Part shown: positions 42,327 to 50,917 of the stretch, one piece after another
Numbering within the stretch: the stretch's first letter is position 1
Layout of the letters: the number at the start of each line of letters is the position of its first letter
Assembly: GCF_006716235.1 (NCBI RefSeq)
Contig: NZ_VFOR01000001.1
Coordinates: 620,001 to 684,000 of the forward strand
Length of the DNA stretch: 64,000 nucleotides
Direction: 5' to 3'
Source of the DNA: Propioniferax innocua
GTDB taxonomy: Bacteria > Actinomycetota > Actinomycetes > Propionibacteriales > Propionibacteriaceae
Notes under the pieces: generated by a model
The model's database searches: none
Told to the model about the DNA's origin: nothing
Seen by the model: only the letters and a program-made list of their open reading frames with translations
Translations under genes and position numbers: made by a program

Positions 42327-44039
42327 ATGAACCCGGCCCAGGAGCATCTCCCGATAGGTGTCGGCGATGCCCATGGCAGTGCAGATTCCCGTGGCGCTCT
42401 CCTCCAGGACGCGACCTTCTGTGTTGTCGATCTGGAGACGACCGGGCGCGGTGCCGCCGCCATCACCGAGATCGGTGCGGTGAAGGTTCGTGGCGGTTCC
42501 GTGCTCGGCGAGTTCCAGACGCTGGTCGACCCCGGCGTCCGCATCGACCCGGCCGTGGTGCGGCTCACCGGCATCACCAACGAGATGGTCTCGTCGGCTC
42601 CACCGCTCGCCGCAGTGTTCGGTTCGTTCCTGGAGTTCAGCAGTGGCTGCGTGATGGTGGCGCACAATGCAGCCTTCGACATGGGTTTCCTGCGCCGCGC
42701 CTGCATCGACCTGCAGTACCGATGGCCTCAGCCCCCGGTGCTCGACACCCTCAAGCTGGCACGACAGGTCCTCGCCCCGGGCGAGGTGCGCAATCATCGG
42801 CTCGGGACGCTCGCCGCCCTCGTCGGTTCACCCACCCGCCCCACACACCGCGCGCTCGACGATGCCCGCGCCACGGTGGACGTCCTGCACCACCTGATCG
42901 AGCGGCTCGGAAATCGTGGGGTGTATTCGGTGACCGAACTGGCCGAGCATCAGCGTCGAGTCCCCGAGCAGCGTCGACGCAAGGCCGGTTTGGCCAAAGA
43001 CGTGCCATCGGCTCCGGGGGTCTACCGGTTCGAACGTGGCGCGGGCGACGATCGTGAAGTCCTGTACGTGGGAAGATCGGTCGATCTGCGTCGGAGGGTC
43101 TCGTCGTACTTCACCGCGTCGGAGAATCGTCGCCGTATCGACGAGATGATCCGGGCGGCCGAACGCGTCGAGACCACCGTGTGCTCCACCCCGCTGGAGG
43201 CCGAGGTGACCGAACTACGGCTCATCGACGCCCATCAGCCCCGCTACAACCGACGGTCCAAACAGCCACGCCGCGGACATTGGGTCAAACTGACCGATGA
43301 ACCGTTCCCCCGGCTGTCGATCGTCCGACAGGTCCGCGACGACGCGACCTACCTCGGGCCCTTCTCCCGCGCCATGGCCGATACCGTTGCCGAGGCACTC
43401 CACGACGCATTCCCGGTACGCCAGTGCACGCAGCGGCTCTCCCCGAGGACCCCATCCAGCCCTTGTGCGCTCAAAGAGCTGGGACGCTGCGTCGCGCCCT
43501 GCGACGGCACCGTGGATGCCGCCTCCTACTCCGGGGTCGTGGAGCGTGTGCGCACGGCGATGAACGGCGATGGCCGCGCACTCGAAGCGGCTCTTCACTC
43601 CCACATGGTCGAGCACAGCGAAGCCGAACGGTTCGAGGCGGCCGCAACCGACCGCGACCGGATCCAGCAGTGGCGTGAGGCGCTCATCCGGCATCACCGT
43701 GTGGCGACGGTGGCGGCCTGCCCCGAGATCCGGGCGTGCGCGCCGGTCAGCCATGGATGGGCACCCGACGGATGGGAGGTGCATGTGATCCGACACGGCC
43801 GACTCGTGGGGGCAACGGTCGCGCGCCGCGGCGAGTACCCGCCGGAGGTCGCCGAGCACACCGCTGCCCTGTCCACCGATGTCGCTCCCCCGGTCGGCCC
43901 CCTGCCCGCGGGCACCGTGGAAGAGGCCCGACAGGTGGCCGGTTGGTTGGAGCGACCGGGTGTCCGGCTGCTGTATGTGGAGGGCGATCTGCAATGGCCG
44001 CTCCATCTGCAGGGAGCGGACCTGCACAGGGCACAATGA
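42327..44039 (+). CDS. DnaQ-type exonuclease fused to a UvrC-like GIY-YIG endonuclease
   Basis: This 570-residue protein joins a DEDDh 3'-5' exonuclease (about 30-195: FCVVDLETTGRG, AHNAAFDMGFL, HRALDDARAT) to a UvrC N-terminal-type GIY-YIG nuclease (about 235-320: APGVYRFERGAGDDREVLYVGRSVDLRRRVSSYF) and a C-terminal region with a Cys-rich KELGRCVAPCDG segment. It lacks UvrC's endonuclease V/RNase H half. Similar fusions (Rv2191) are actinobacterial and resemble Cho in repair incision. TACGGT (42314-42319) is 7 nt before the ATG, suggesting a leaderless start. Confidence 0.9.
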   Translation: MNPAQEHLPIGVGDAHGSADSRGALLQDATFCVVDLETTGRGAAAITEIGAVKVRGGSVLGEFQTLVDPGVRIDPAVVRLTGITNEMVSSAPPLAAVFGSFLEFSSGCVMVAHNAAFDMGFLRRACIDLQYRWPQPPVLDTLKLARQVLAPGEVRNHRLGTLAALVGSPTRPTHRALDDARATVDVLHHLIERLGNRGVYSVTELAEHQRRVPEQRRRKAGLAKDVPSAPGVYRFERGAGDDREVLYVGRSVDLRRRVSSYFTASENRRRIDEMIRAAERVETTVCSTPLEAEVTELRLIDAHQPRYNRRSKQPRRGHWVKLTDEPFPRLSIVRQVRDDATYLGPFSRAMADTVAEALHDAFPVRQCTQRLSPRTPSSPCALKELGRCVAPCDGTVDAASYSGVVERVRTAMNGDGRALEAALHSHMVEHSEAERFEAAATDRDRIQQWREALIRHHRVATVAACPEIRACAPVSHGWAPDGWEVHVIRHGRLVGATVARRGEYPPEVAEHTAALSTDVAPPVGPLPAGTVEEARQVAGWLERPGVRLLYVEGDLQWPLHLQGADLHRAQ

Positions 44040-44281
44040 ACCGCATGGACCGTGCCCGCAGGGAACAAGCCCTCACGGAACAAGATCGCCAGGACGCGCC
44101 GCCCACGACGGGCGCCTCGGCCTACATGCCTCGGGCGCACCGCTCGCTGCGTCGCTGGTGGATCGCTCTCGCGCTCCTGATCGCGGTGTGCGTGGGCGGG
44201 CTCGCGTTGGAGTTCTGGCTCCTGCGCCCACCGAATCTCGAGCCGCTCCCCCTGCCCACTGTCACCGAAGTACCGGGCTGA
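44036..44281 (+). CDS. Small single-pass membrane protein
   Basis: This 81-residue protein starts in an ATGA overlap with the exonuclease gene. A charged N-terminus (MNRMDRARREQALTEQDRQD) precedes one helix (WWIALALLIAVCVGGLALEFWLL) and a proline-rich outer tail. No family is recognised. Confidence 0.65.
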   Translation: MNRMDRARREQALTEQDRQDAPPTTGASAYMPRAHRSLRRWWIALALLIAVCVGGLALEFWLLRPPNLEPLPLPTVTEVPG

Positions 44282-44287
44282 CCCACC

Positions 44288-45187
44288 TCAGAGGAGCACG
44301 GCGGCGGCGACGCCACCGGCGAAGGTCGCGGCGGCGGCGACGCCGAGCCAGGTCCATTGGGCACGGGACTCGCGGACATATCCGACGATGTAACCGCCAA
44401 GGGCACCAAGGGCGATGGCGCCGATGTGTGCAGCCGCACCGCCGCCCCGGAATCCGATCACGACGTTGAGCGCCACCATGAGGCCCAACAGAATGAGATC
44501 ACCGCGGATGTCCTGGCCGACGCGGTGCTTGAGCACCGCCATGGCGGCGAGAAGTCCCAGGACTGCGGAGAACGATGCGTACCACATCGGTACGGGCTGC
44601 ATGACGGACAGGGCGAGCGATGACCCGAGCGTCGACAGTCCGAAGAGCGCGAGGAACCGGCCGGCGCCCATCTGGGCCTCCGCGGTCCGTCCGACCCAGA
44701 AGATGAACAGCGTGGTGATGATGGTGTTGAAGAGGCCGGCGGTCACGAGCCCGCTGGTGAGCAGGCGCCACACCTGCCCGGAGGCGATCGGATCCGCGGC
44801 CCACCCCAGCAGGGCGAAGGGGAGCCCCTGAAGGATCAGGTCCAGCAGCCCCACGATGCCGATGGTGAGAGCGAGGTAGGGCGTCGCCCCCTGCCAGATG
44901 CCGGTTCCGGCGAAGGGAACCGTCACAGGTGGGCCGCTCCGCGAGGTGCCGTGGTGGGAACGCTTGGCGTCCCCACCACGGCACTCGGGGCAGTGAAAGC
45001 CGACCGATGCCGGAACCATGCAGGCGCCACAGATGTGACGGCCACAGCGCTGGCAGGTGATTCCCGTGCTCGCATCCGGGTGGCGATAACAGGGCTGGAA
45101 GCGATTCTCCTCACGCGGAGCCTCGCTTTCGGCGGCCCGGTTGAATTCCTCCCAGGTGAAGTCGGGTCGATCGGCGGGGTCGGACAC
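44288..45187 (-). CDS. Rhomboid-fold membrane protein with zinc-ribbon N-terminus, probably inactive
   Basis: This 299-residue protein opens with a paired-cysteine domain (CYRHPDASTGITCQRCGRHIC, CHPEC-type; about 33-69) and six or more membrane helices with rhomboid landmarks: WRLLTSGLVTAG, FWVGRTAEAQMGAGRFLALF and the late histidine in AAAHIGAIALGALGG (His254). The GASG box reads ASFSAVLGLL, which puts Phe206 at the catalytic serine position, and the conserved HxxxN of helix 2 reads NTIIT (Thr158 for Asn). It therefore looks like a pseudoprotease. It ends 7 bp from the convergent small membrane protein gene. Confidence 0.82.
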   Translation of the reverse strand: MSDPADRPDFTWEEFNRAAESEAPREENRFQPCYRHPDASTGITCQRCGRHICGACMVPASVGFHCPECRGGDAKRSHHGTSRSGPPVTVPFAGTGIWQGATPYLALTIGIVGLLDLILQGLPFALLGWAADPIASGQVWRLLTSGLVTAGLFNTIITTLFIFWVGRTAEAQMGAGRFLALFGLSTLGSSLALSVMQPVPMWYASFSAVLGLLAAMAVLKHRVGQDIRGDLILLGLMVALNVVIGFRGGGAAAHIGAIALGALGGYIVGYVRESRAQWTWLGVAAAATFAGGVAAAVLL

Positions 45188-45189
45188 GG

Positions 45190-45702
45190 TCAGTTGACCT
45201 CGACCGAATTGATGACGACATCCTCGACCGGGCGGTCCATGGGGCCGGTCTGGACCTTGCCGATGGCGTCGACGACGGCCTTGCTCTCGTCATCGGCGAC
45301 TTCACCGAAGATCGTGTGCCGATTGTTCAGGTGCGGCGTCGGGGCCACGGTGATGAAGAACTGCGAGCCGTTGGTGCCCGGGCCGGCGTTGGCCATGGCG
45401 AGCAGGTAGGGGCGGTCGAACTGCAGTTCGGGGTGGAACTCGTCACCGAACTGGTAGCCCGGGCCGCCGGTGCCGCGTCCGAGCGGGCAGCCGCCCTGGA
45501 TCATGAAGCCGTCGATGATGCGGTGGAAGATGAGGCCGTCGTAGAACTTGCCCGTCGTCGCATCGCCCGTCGTGGGGTCGGCGTATTCCTTGGTGCCGGT
45601 CGCAAGGCCGGCGAAGTTCTCGACGGTCTTGGGGGCATGGTTCTCGAACAGGTTGATGGTGATGTCCCCATGATTGGTATGCAGGACCGCGGTCTTTGCC
45701 AC
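45190..45702 (-). CDS. ppiA: Peptidyl-prolyl cis-trans isomerase, cyclophilin type
   Basis: This 170-residue cytosolic cyclophilin has [63 protein letters not shown] and [12 protein letters not shown], with the catalytic Arg in FHRI. The GTG at 45702 is set by AAGGAG 6 nt upstream. It lies 2 bp from the rhomboid gene on the same strand, so the two are co-transcribed. Confidence 0.96.
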   Translation of the reverse strand: MAKTAVLHTNHGDITINLFENHAPKTVENFAGLATGTKEYADPTTGDATTGKFYDGLIFHRIIDGFMIQGGCPLGRGTGGPGYQFGDEFHPELQFDRPYLLAMANAGPGTNGSQFFITVAPTPHLNNRHTIFGEVADDESKAVVDAIGKVQTGPMDRPVEDVVINSVEVN

Positions 45703-45852
45703 GTTGTACTCCTTACGAGCGAGTGCAGTGAGGTTCCATCCTTGCATGCCCGACAAGACACCGCTCCGGTCGGCCCGGTAGCGTTGCAGTCATTCCTGCC
45801 GCACTCACCGAGTGCATGACCGGCGGGAACACTCAATTGTCTGGAGGACAAC

Positions 45853-46659
45853 GTGAAGAAAGCCGCCGCAGAGAACACTCATCCGGCCGCTCTGCTCGCC
45901 GAGGCCAACGCAGCGCTTGGCCCCCTGTTCGATCAGGGCGCCAAGAAGATCGCTCCGTTCGCCGACGCCGCCCGGGAACAGGGCCAGAAGGCCGCCGATC
46001 AGGCTCGCGAAGCTCTGACCCCCGTGATGGACGCTGCCCGCGCCCGATACACCGACATGCTCCCCCGACTCGGGGATGCCCTCGCTGAAGCGAGCGACAA
46101 CCCCAAGACCAAGGAGACCCAGTTCCGTCTCCTCGCTGCCAAGGCTGCTCTTTCCGGCGAGCTCGAGCTCCCCAAGAAGTCGCGCAAGAAGATCGAGAAG
46201 CTCCAGAAGCAGCAGATCAAGAAGCTCCAGCAGGCCAACAAGCCCGTCAAGAAGGGCCTGCCGAAGGCGCTGATCCCGGTTCTCGTCCTCTCGGTGGTCG
46301 GCATCGTCGGCTACGTGGTGTGGAAGAAGTTCCTGGGTTCGAACGACGCCGAGTGGCAGACCTACGAGCCGGCCCACGCCACTGCAGACAAGTCGTCCTC
46401 ACAGACCTTCGGCGAACCGGTGACCGTGCCGTCGGCCGCCGAGACCGCCGACACCACCGCATCGGACGAGACCTCCAAGTACGGTGCCGGTTCCTACGTG
46501 GGCGCTGAGCCCCCGGCCGGTTACACCATCAAGGGCAACGACCGGTCGAAGAAGTACCACACCCCGGAGACCGGTGGCTACGAGCGCACCATCGCCGATG
46601 TGTGGTTCGTCGACGAGGCCTCGGCCGAGGCCGCTGGCTTCTCCAAGGCCCAGCGCTGA
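45853..46659 (+). CDS. Membrane protein with sunset-like C-terminal domain
   Basis: This 268-residue protein has a long amphipathic helical N-terminus (1-90), a lysine-rich stretch (ELPKKSRKKIEKLQKQQIKK), one transmembrane helix (ALIPVLVLSVVGIVGYVVW, about 139-157), an acidic Thr/Ser linker and a C-terminal domain (about 225-268: GYTIKGNDRSKKYHTPETGG, RTIADVWFVDEASAEAAGF). That C-terminus matches the short motif also found at the end of actinobacterial ribosomal protein L17, now called the sunset domain. Its role is unknown. The GTG has GGAGGAC upstream; a terminator follows. Confidence 0.75.
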   Translation: MKKAAAENTHPAALLAEANAALGPLFDQGAKKIAPFADAAREQGQKAADQAREALTPVMDAARARYTDMLPRLGDALAEASDNPKTKETQFRLLAAKAALSGELELPKKSRKKIEKLQKQQIKKLQQANKPVKKGLPKALIPVLVLSVVGIVGYVVWKKFLGSNDAEWQTYEPAHATADKSSSQTFGEPVTVPSAAETADTTASDETSKYGAGSYVGAEPPAGYTIKGNDRSKKYHTPETGGYERTIADVWFVDEASAEAAGFSKAQR

Positions 46660-46685
46660 CCCACGCACAGCGCCCAGCACAGGAG

Positions 46686-46718
46686 CGGGACGTGACCACA
46701 GAGGCCACGTCCCGTTTC
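46686..46718 (+). terminator. Rho-independent terminator
   Basis: CGGGACGTG (46686-46694) pairs with CACGTCCCG (46706-46714), followed by TTTCC. It lies 26 bp after the sunset-domain gene. Confidence 0.8.
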
Positions 46719-46797
46719 CGTGTCCGGATCGTTACCGAATGCGGTCACAGTCGGGGTTCTGAACCGGCCTGTACGGGGTGACGAAGGGAGAACGTCC

Positions 46798-47097
46798 ATG
46801 AATCGCACCTCAGCGGCCCACATCATCCACGAGAACTGGGATCCCGGCCCAGATCCGCTCGACACCTCCGCGGTCGCATGGGTCGACGCCGTCCCCGTCC
46901 GCGACCATCTGTTCCATCTCAGCACCCACAGCGGTGTGCCGTGGTGGGTCATCCTCGACCACGCCGGTTGGCCCCGTCGTCTCGCTCGACGCATGGGGAT
47001 CGGGCCCGTGCCGCGGCGCGTCCCACAGGCTCTGGCCGATGCCCTGTCCGCCATCGATGTCATCGATCTCGGCCGCCCGACCCCGGTTGCAGCATGA
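46798..47097 (+). CDS. Hypothetical protein coupled to the prepilin peptidase
   Basis: This 99-residue protein has no recognised family. It has a His/Trp-rich middle (HLFHLSTHSGVPWWVILDHAGW) and an Arg-rich segment (PRRLARRMGIGPVPRR). The start has AAGGGAGAA upstream. Its stop overlaps the prepilin peptidase ATG, so the products probably act together. Confidence 0.6.
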   Translation: MNRTSAAHIIHENWDPGPDPLDTSAVAWVDAVPVRDHLFHLSTHSGVPWWVILDHAGWPRRLARRMGIGPVPRRVPQALADALSAIDVIDLGRPTPVAA

Positions 47098-47708
47098 TCT
47101 GGGCTTTGACGCTGGTGAGCGCGGCACTCGCCACCGGCTGTGCTTCGGGGACGATCCTGCGTCATCTTCCACGCAGCAGCGGCGCACCCGACTACGGTGC
47201 GCTCGCGACGCCGGGGTTCGCCACACTCACCGCACTGATCGGAGCCGTGGCCGGCGTACTGGTCGGTTGGCAGGCCGCCCACCCCGCCCTGTGGCTTGCG
47301 CTCGTGGTGCCCGGCGCACTCCAGGTCTGCATAGATGCGCGCACCACATGGCTGCCGCTTCGGTTGAGTCAGCCGATGTGGCTGGCTTCGGCCGTCATGA
47401 TCCCCATGGTGTGGGCAGTGGACGCCGGAGCCGGCCTCCGGGCATTGGTCGGGGCAGTGCTCACCAGCGTCGGGTTCTGGCTCGTGTGGCGACTCGGCGG
47501 CATCGGATTCGGCGATGTCCGGCTGATGGGGCCGGTCGGGGCAGCGGCTGCCAGTGAGTCCTGGCAGTTCCTCACCGCGGCACTCATGGTCGGAACCGCT
47601 CTGGGTGCATGCCACGGGATCATGTATCGCCTCGCAGGGAATCGGGGCGTGTTCCCCTACGGGCCGAGCCTGTGGGCGGGCCCGTTCGTGGCGCTTCTGT
47701 GGCCCTGA
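47094..47708 (+). CDS. A24-family prepilin peptidase
   Basis: This 204-residue integral membrane aspartic protease has the first catalytic Asp in QVCIDARTTWLP and the second in the GxGD-type motif GIGFGDVRLMG. It lacks the N-terminal methyltransferase domain of long PilD enzymes, as is usual for TadV/FlaK-like actinobacterial forms. Its substrates (type IV or Tad pilins) are not in this window. Such peptidases are needed for competence or adhesion pili, which is notable given the broken comEC. Confidence 0.87.
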   Translation: MIWALTLVSAALATGCASGTILRHLPRSSGAPDYGALATPGFATLTALIGAVAGVLVGWQAAHPALWLALVVPGALQVCIDARTTWLPLRLSQPMWLASAVMIPMVWAVDAGAGLRALVGAVLTSVGFWLVWRLGGIGFGDVRLMGPVGAAAASESWQFLTAALMVGTALGACHGIMYRLAGNRGVFPYGPSLWAGPFVALLWP

Positions 47709-47718
47709 ACCGGCCGGG

Positions 47719-48834
47719 TCAGGCCTCTGCGTCCAGGCGTCGGGTCAGGGCGACCCAGTCATCGAGCCGACGCAGCGCCGAACCATCGTCGATCACGGCG
47801 GCGGCACGCGCCAGGAGCGGTTCAAGCTGTTCGGTCACGTCACGATCCACATCCGGCCCTTCGAAGGACAGCAGCGCTGCGGCTGCGTTGAGCAGCACGA
47901 TGTCACGCACCGGGCCGGTCTTGCCTCCGAGCGTCTCGCGCAAGACCCGCGCATTCACTTCGGGTTCGCCACCGACGAGATCTTCGAGGTCGCAGCGTGG
48001 GATGCCCAGATCCAGTGGGTCCAGAAGGTACTCCCGTTCCCGCCCATGGTTGATGAGGAAGACCCTTGATGTGTCGGCGGTGGTGAGTTCATCCAGACCG
48101 CCATGCCCGTAGAAGACCATGCCGCGGGTGCCACGCTCCGCCATCACCTCGGCGATCAGACGCGCGATCGGCTCGTGCGCCACTCCCATGGCCTGGGCCT
48201 GGGGCTTTGCCGGGTTGGACAAGGGCCCCAGGAGGTTGAAGACCGTGGGGATCCCGAGTTCCTTGCGCGGACCTGCCGCGAAGCGCATCGACGCGTGGTA
48301 CATCGGCGCGAACAGGAAGGCCAATCCGACTGTGTCGAGCACTTCCTGTTGCTTCGCCGGATCCAGCTCCAGCACCACCCCGAGGGCTTCGAGCACATCG
48401 GCGGTGCCGCATTTCGAGGACGCCGCACGGTTTCCGTGCTTGATGACTCGGGCTCCACTCGCGGCAGCGACGATGCCCGACATCGTCGAGATGTTGACGG
48501 TGTTCTTCCGATCGCCGCCGGTCCCCACCACGTCGACGGCATCATTGCTCAACTGGATCGGGGTCGCCTGCTCCATCATGACGTCGACGAAGGCCGCGAT
48601 GTCACGGACATCCTCGCCCTTGGCGCGCAGGGCAACCATCAGCGCGGCTGACTGAGCCGGAGTCGCCGAACCACTGAGGATCTCGGTCATGGCCCAGCGC
48701 AGGCCCTCGTCGGACAGTCCCCACCCCTCCACGAGGGAGGTCAGGATGTCGGGCCAGTTCAGCCCGCCGGGCTTCGGGGCTTGGTACGGGCGTACGCGGT
48801 TGGTCGCCTCGCTCTCGGGGCCGTGCACGCTCAT
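47719..48834 (-). CDS. trpD: Anthranilate phosphoribosyltransferase
   Basis: This 371-residue enzyme catalyses the second committed tryptophan step. Signatures are DVVGTGGDRKNTVNIST, ARVIKHGNRAASSKCGTADVLEALGV, FLFAPMYHASMRFAAGPRKELGIPTVFNLLGPLSNPA and VFYGHGGLDELT. The ATG at 48834 overlaps the receiver-domain gene stop (ATGA). It is adjacent to ctaE, as in mycobacteria (Rv2192c), and apart from other trp genes. Confidence 0.96.
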   Translation of the reverse strand: MSVHGPESEATNRVRPYQAPKPGGLNWPDILTSLVEGWGLSDEGLRWAMTEILSGSATPAQSAALMVALRAKGEDVRDIAAFVDVMMEQATPIQLSNDAVDVVGTGGDRKNTVNISTMSGIVAAASGARVIKHGNRAASSKCGTADVLEALGVVLELDPAKQQEVLDTVGLAFLFAPMYHASMRFAAGPRKELGIPTVFNLLGPLSNPAKPQAQAMGVAHEPIARLIAEVMAERGTRGMVFYGHGGLDELTTADTSRVFLINHGREREYLLDPLDLGIPRCDLEDLVGGEPEVNARVLRETLGGKTGPVRDIVLLNAAAALLSFEGPDVDRDVTEQLEPLLARAAAVIDDGSALRRLDDWVALTRRLDAEA

Positions 48835-49265
48835 GCAGTCGCAGGGGTTCCTGCGAGTCGGCCACGCAGCAACCTGGCCACTTCCTGCGGCATCCGTACC
48901 GGATCCACCGGGTGGCTCACGATGCCCTCGGCACGCGACCACGAGGCGAGCCAGGCGTCATCCCGGCGAGCGACCATCAGGAGCACGGGGGCGCAGTCGA
49001 CGACCTCGTCCTTCAGCGTGCGGCAGAGCCCCATCCCGCCGTGGGGGGTCGATTCACCGTCGAGGATGAACAGGTCGATCTCGCCGGTGTCGGCGTTCGC
49101 GACCACGGCATTGGCCGTCGCGCACTCGATGATCTCGATCTCGGGGAGGTCCGACGCCACTCGCCGCCCCATGGCCGAACGCGCCTGAGCGCGCACATTG
49201 CGGTCATCGGAGTAGACGAGCACCTTCACAGCCTCACCTTGTTCAGCACTACCGGCGCCACTCAT
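48831..49265 (-). CDS. Response-regulator receiver-like protein
   Basis: This 144-residue single-domain protein has an acidic pair (VLVYSDDRNVR), a candidate phospho-acceptor Asp in DLFILDGES and a LLMVARRDD strand. The conserved Lys of beta-5 is replaced (IVSHPVDP instead of KPxxP), so signalling may be atypical. No output domain is present. It is coupled to trpD and divergent from ctaE; GAGGAAAT precedes the ATG. Confidence 0.75.
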   Translation of the reverse strand: MSGAGSAEQGEAVKVLVYSDDRNVRAQARSAMGRRVASDLPEIEIIECATANAVVANADTGEIDLFILDGESTPHGGMGLCRTLKDEVVDCAPVLLMVARRDDAWLASWSRAEGIVSHPVDPVRMPQEVARLLRGRLAGTPATA

Positions 49266-49359
49266 CGCATTTCCTCACCTGACGACTTCCCTGGACCGGT
49301 TCACCATAGCGCGAACGAGACGGTGACGACGCCGGTGACCGGCAGCCTGCGTGGACAAC

Positions 49360-49388
49360 GTGACCGAATCGCTCTTGTTGTACATAAT
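49360..49388 (+). promoter_or_regulatory. ctaE-qcrCAB promoter
   Basis: GTGACC (49360-49365) and CATAAT (49383-49388) have a 17-bp spacer. The GTG start of ctaE lies 7 nt after the -10, so the transcript is probably leaderless. Confidence 0.6.
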
Positions 49389-49395
49389 GGCCCCT

Positions 49396-50079
49396 GTGGC
49401 TAACTCAGAGACTTCAGCGCTTCCCTCGGGCGCGCTGCACAAGATCGCTCCCGCACGGCTGCACGGTGTCAAGGGCCGTCCCGACATGCTCGCCGTGGGC
49501 GTCGTCGTGTGGTTGGCGTCCGAGCTCATGTTCTTCGCGGCACTGTTCGCCGCATACTTCACGGTGCGGCAGGTGATCAACGCGTCCACCGGCGGTGAGC
49601 TCTGGGCGAGTGGTCACGCGCTGCTCAACGTGCCTTTCGCCGTCGCGAACACCACCATCCTTGTGCTGTCGTCGGTGACATGCCAGATGGGCGTGTTCGC
49701 GGCCGAACGCGGCCAGGCCGGACGCACCGGCGGACTGCTCAACCTCAGCAAGTGGGGCCTGCGCGAGTGGTACATCCTGACCTTCGTGATGGGCTCGGTC
49801 TTCATCTGTGGCCAGACCTTCGAGTACGCGGAGCTGTACTCGCACGGCCTGACCATGTCGTCGGATGTGTACGGATCGCTGTTCTACCTCGCCACGGGGT
49901 TCCACGGCATCCACGTGCTCGGTGGACTCATCGCCTTCCTGTTCATCCTCGGCCGCACCTATCTCGCCAAGAGGTTCACGCACGAACAGGCCGTCTCGGC
50001 CGTCGTGACCTCGTACTACTGGCACTTCGTGGATGTTGTGTGGATCGTGCTGTTCGCAGTGATCTACTTCCTGAAATGA
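49396..50079 (+). CDS. ctaE: Cytochrome c oxidase subunit III
   Basis: This 227-residue protein has five hydrophobic helices: [20 protein letters not shown], the [21 protein letters not shown] region, [50 protein letters not shown] and [19 protein letters not shown]. These contain the family's E-x-x-x-F and FHGIHV/HFVDVVW motifs. The GTG at 49396 agrees with the promoter spacing; an ATG nine bases earlier is an alternative. It starts the ctaE-qcrC-qcrA-qcrB operon encoding part of the bcc-aa3 supercomplex. Confidence 0.95.
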   Translation: MANSETSALPSGALHKIAPARLHGVKGRPDMLAVGVVVWLASELMFFAALFAAYFTVRQVINASTGGELWASGHALLNVPFAVANTTILVLSSVTCQMGVFAAERGQAGRTGGLLNLSKWGLREWYILTFVMGSVFICGQTFEYAELYSHGLTMSSDVYGSLFYLATGFHGIHVLGGLIAFLFILGRTYLAKRFTHEQAVSAVVTSYYWHFVDVVWIVLFAVIYFLK

Positions 50080-50113
50080 TGCGTCCGCGCACCGCTCTGA
50101 CGAAGGGACAATC

Positions 50114-50917
50114 GTGAACTTCCTGACTTCCCGCCGGCGACATCCGCTGGCGCGCCCCCTGATGCTGGTCCTTGCTCTGTTCTTGGTGGGCGTCGGCTAC
50201 ATGGCTGTGGCCCCCGCCGGAAAGTCCTCGGCCGAGACCGAGGTCGCTCGCCAGGTGACCCATGGCGAGGAGCTGTTCACGGTGAACTGTGCCTCCTGCC
50301 ACGGGCTCAATGCCGAGGGAACCAGCCAGGGACCGTCGTTGGTCGGTGTCGGTTCGGCATCGGTCGATTTCCAGGTCTCCACCGGCCGCATGCCCATGGC
50401 CAAGCCGGCCCAGCAGGCGCCGCGCAAGCCGACGAAGTTCAGCGATGAGGAGATCGCCGCGCTGGCCGCCTATGTCGGGAGCCTCGGCCCCGGCGTCGCG
50501 GTTCCCGAGCCGGAGCAGTACGACACCGCGGGTCTCACCGAGGAGGAGGTCGCCGAAGGTGGCGAGATCTTCCGCACGAACTGCTCGGCCTGCCACAACT
50601 ACGCAGGTCTTGGTGGCGCACTGCCCGATGGGCGTTACGCTCCTCCGCTGACCGATGTGGAGCCGCGTCACATCTATGAGGCTCTCCGCGTCGGCCCGCA
50701 GCAGATGCCGGTGTTCTCGCAGGAGAACCTCAGCGATAAAGAAGTCCGCATGATCATCGCCTACCTCAAGGACATCGACGCCCAGCCCAACCGTGGCGGC
50801 ATGGACCTGGGTGGCAACGGCCCCGTGGGTGAGGGCCTCTGGGCCTGGATCCTCGGTGTGGGTGGCCTCATGGTCATCGCCGGATGGATCGCCTCGAAGG
50901 GAGCCCGAGCCAAGTGA
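50114..50917 (+). CDS. qcrC: Cytochrome bc1 complex dihaem cytochrome c subunit
   Basis: This 267-residue membrane cytochrome cc has an N-terminal anchor (LMLVLALFLVGVGYMA), two CXXCH haem sites (CASCH and CSACH), distal Met in GRMPMAKP and QQMPVFS, and a C-terminal helix (GLWAWILGVGGLMVIAGWIA). In actinobacteria the dihaem subunit carries electrons straight to cytochrome aa3. Its stop overlaps the qcrA GTG. Confidence 0.97.
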   Translation: MNFLTSRRRHPLARPLMLVLALFLVGVGYMAVAPAGKSSAETEVARQVTHGEELFTVNCASCHGLNAEGTSQGPSLVGVGSASVDFQVSTGRMPMAKPAQQAPRKPTKFSDEEIAALAAYVGSLGPGVAVPEPEQYDTAGLTEEEVAEGGEIFRTNCSACHNYAGLGGALPDGRYAPPLTDVEPRHIYEALRVGPQQMPVFSQENLSDKEVRMIIAYLKDIDAQPNRGGMDLGGNGPVGEGLWAWILGVGGLMVIAGWIASKGARAK

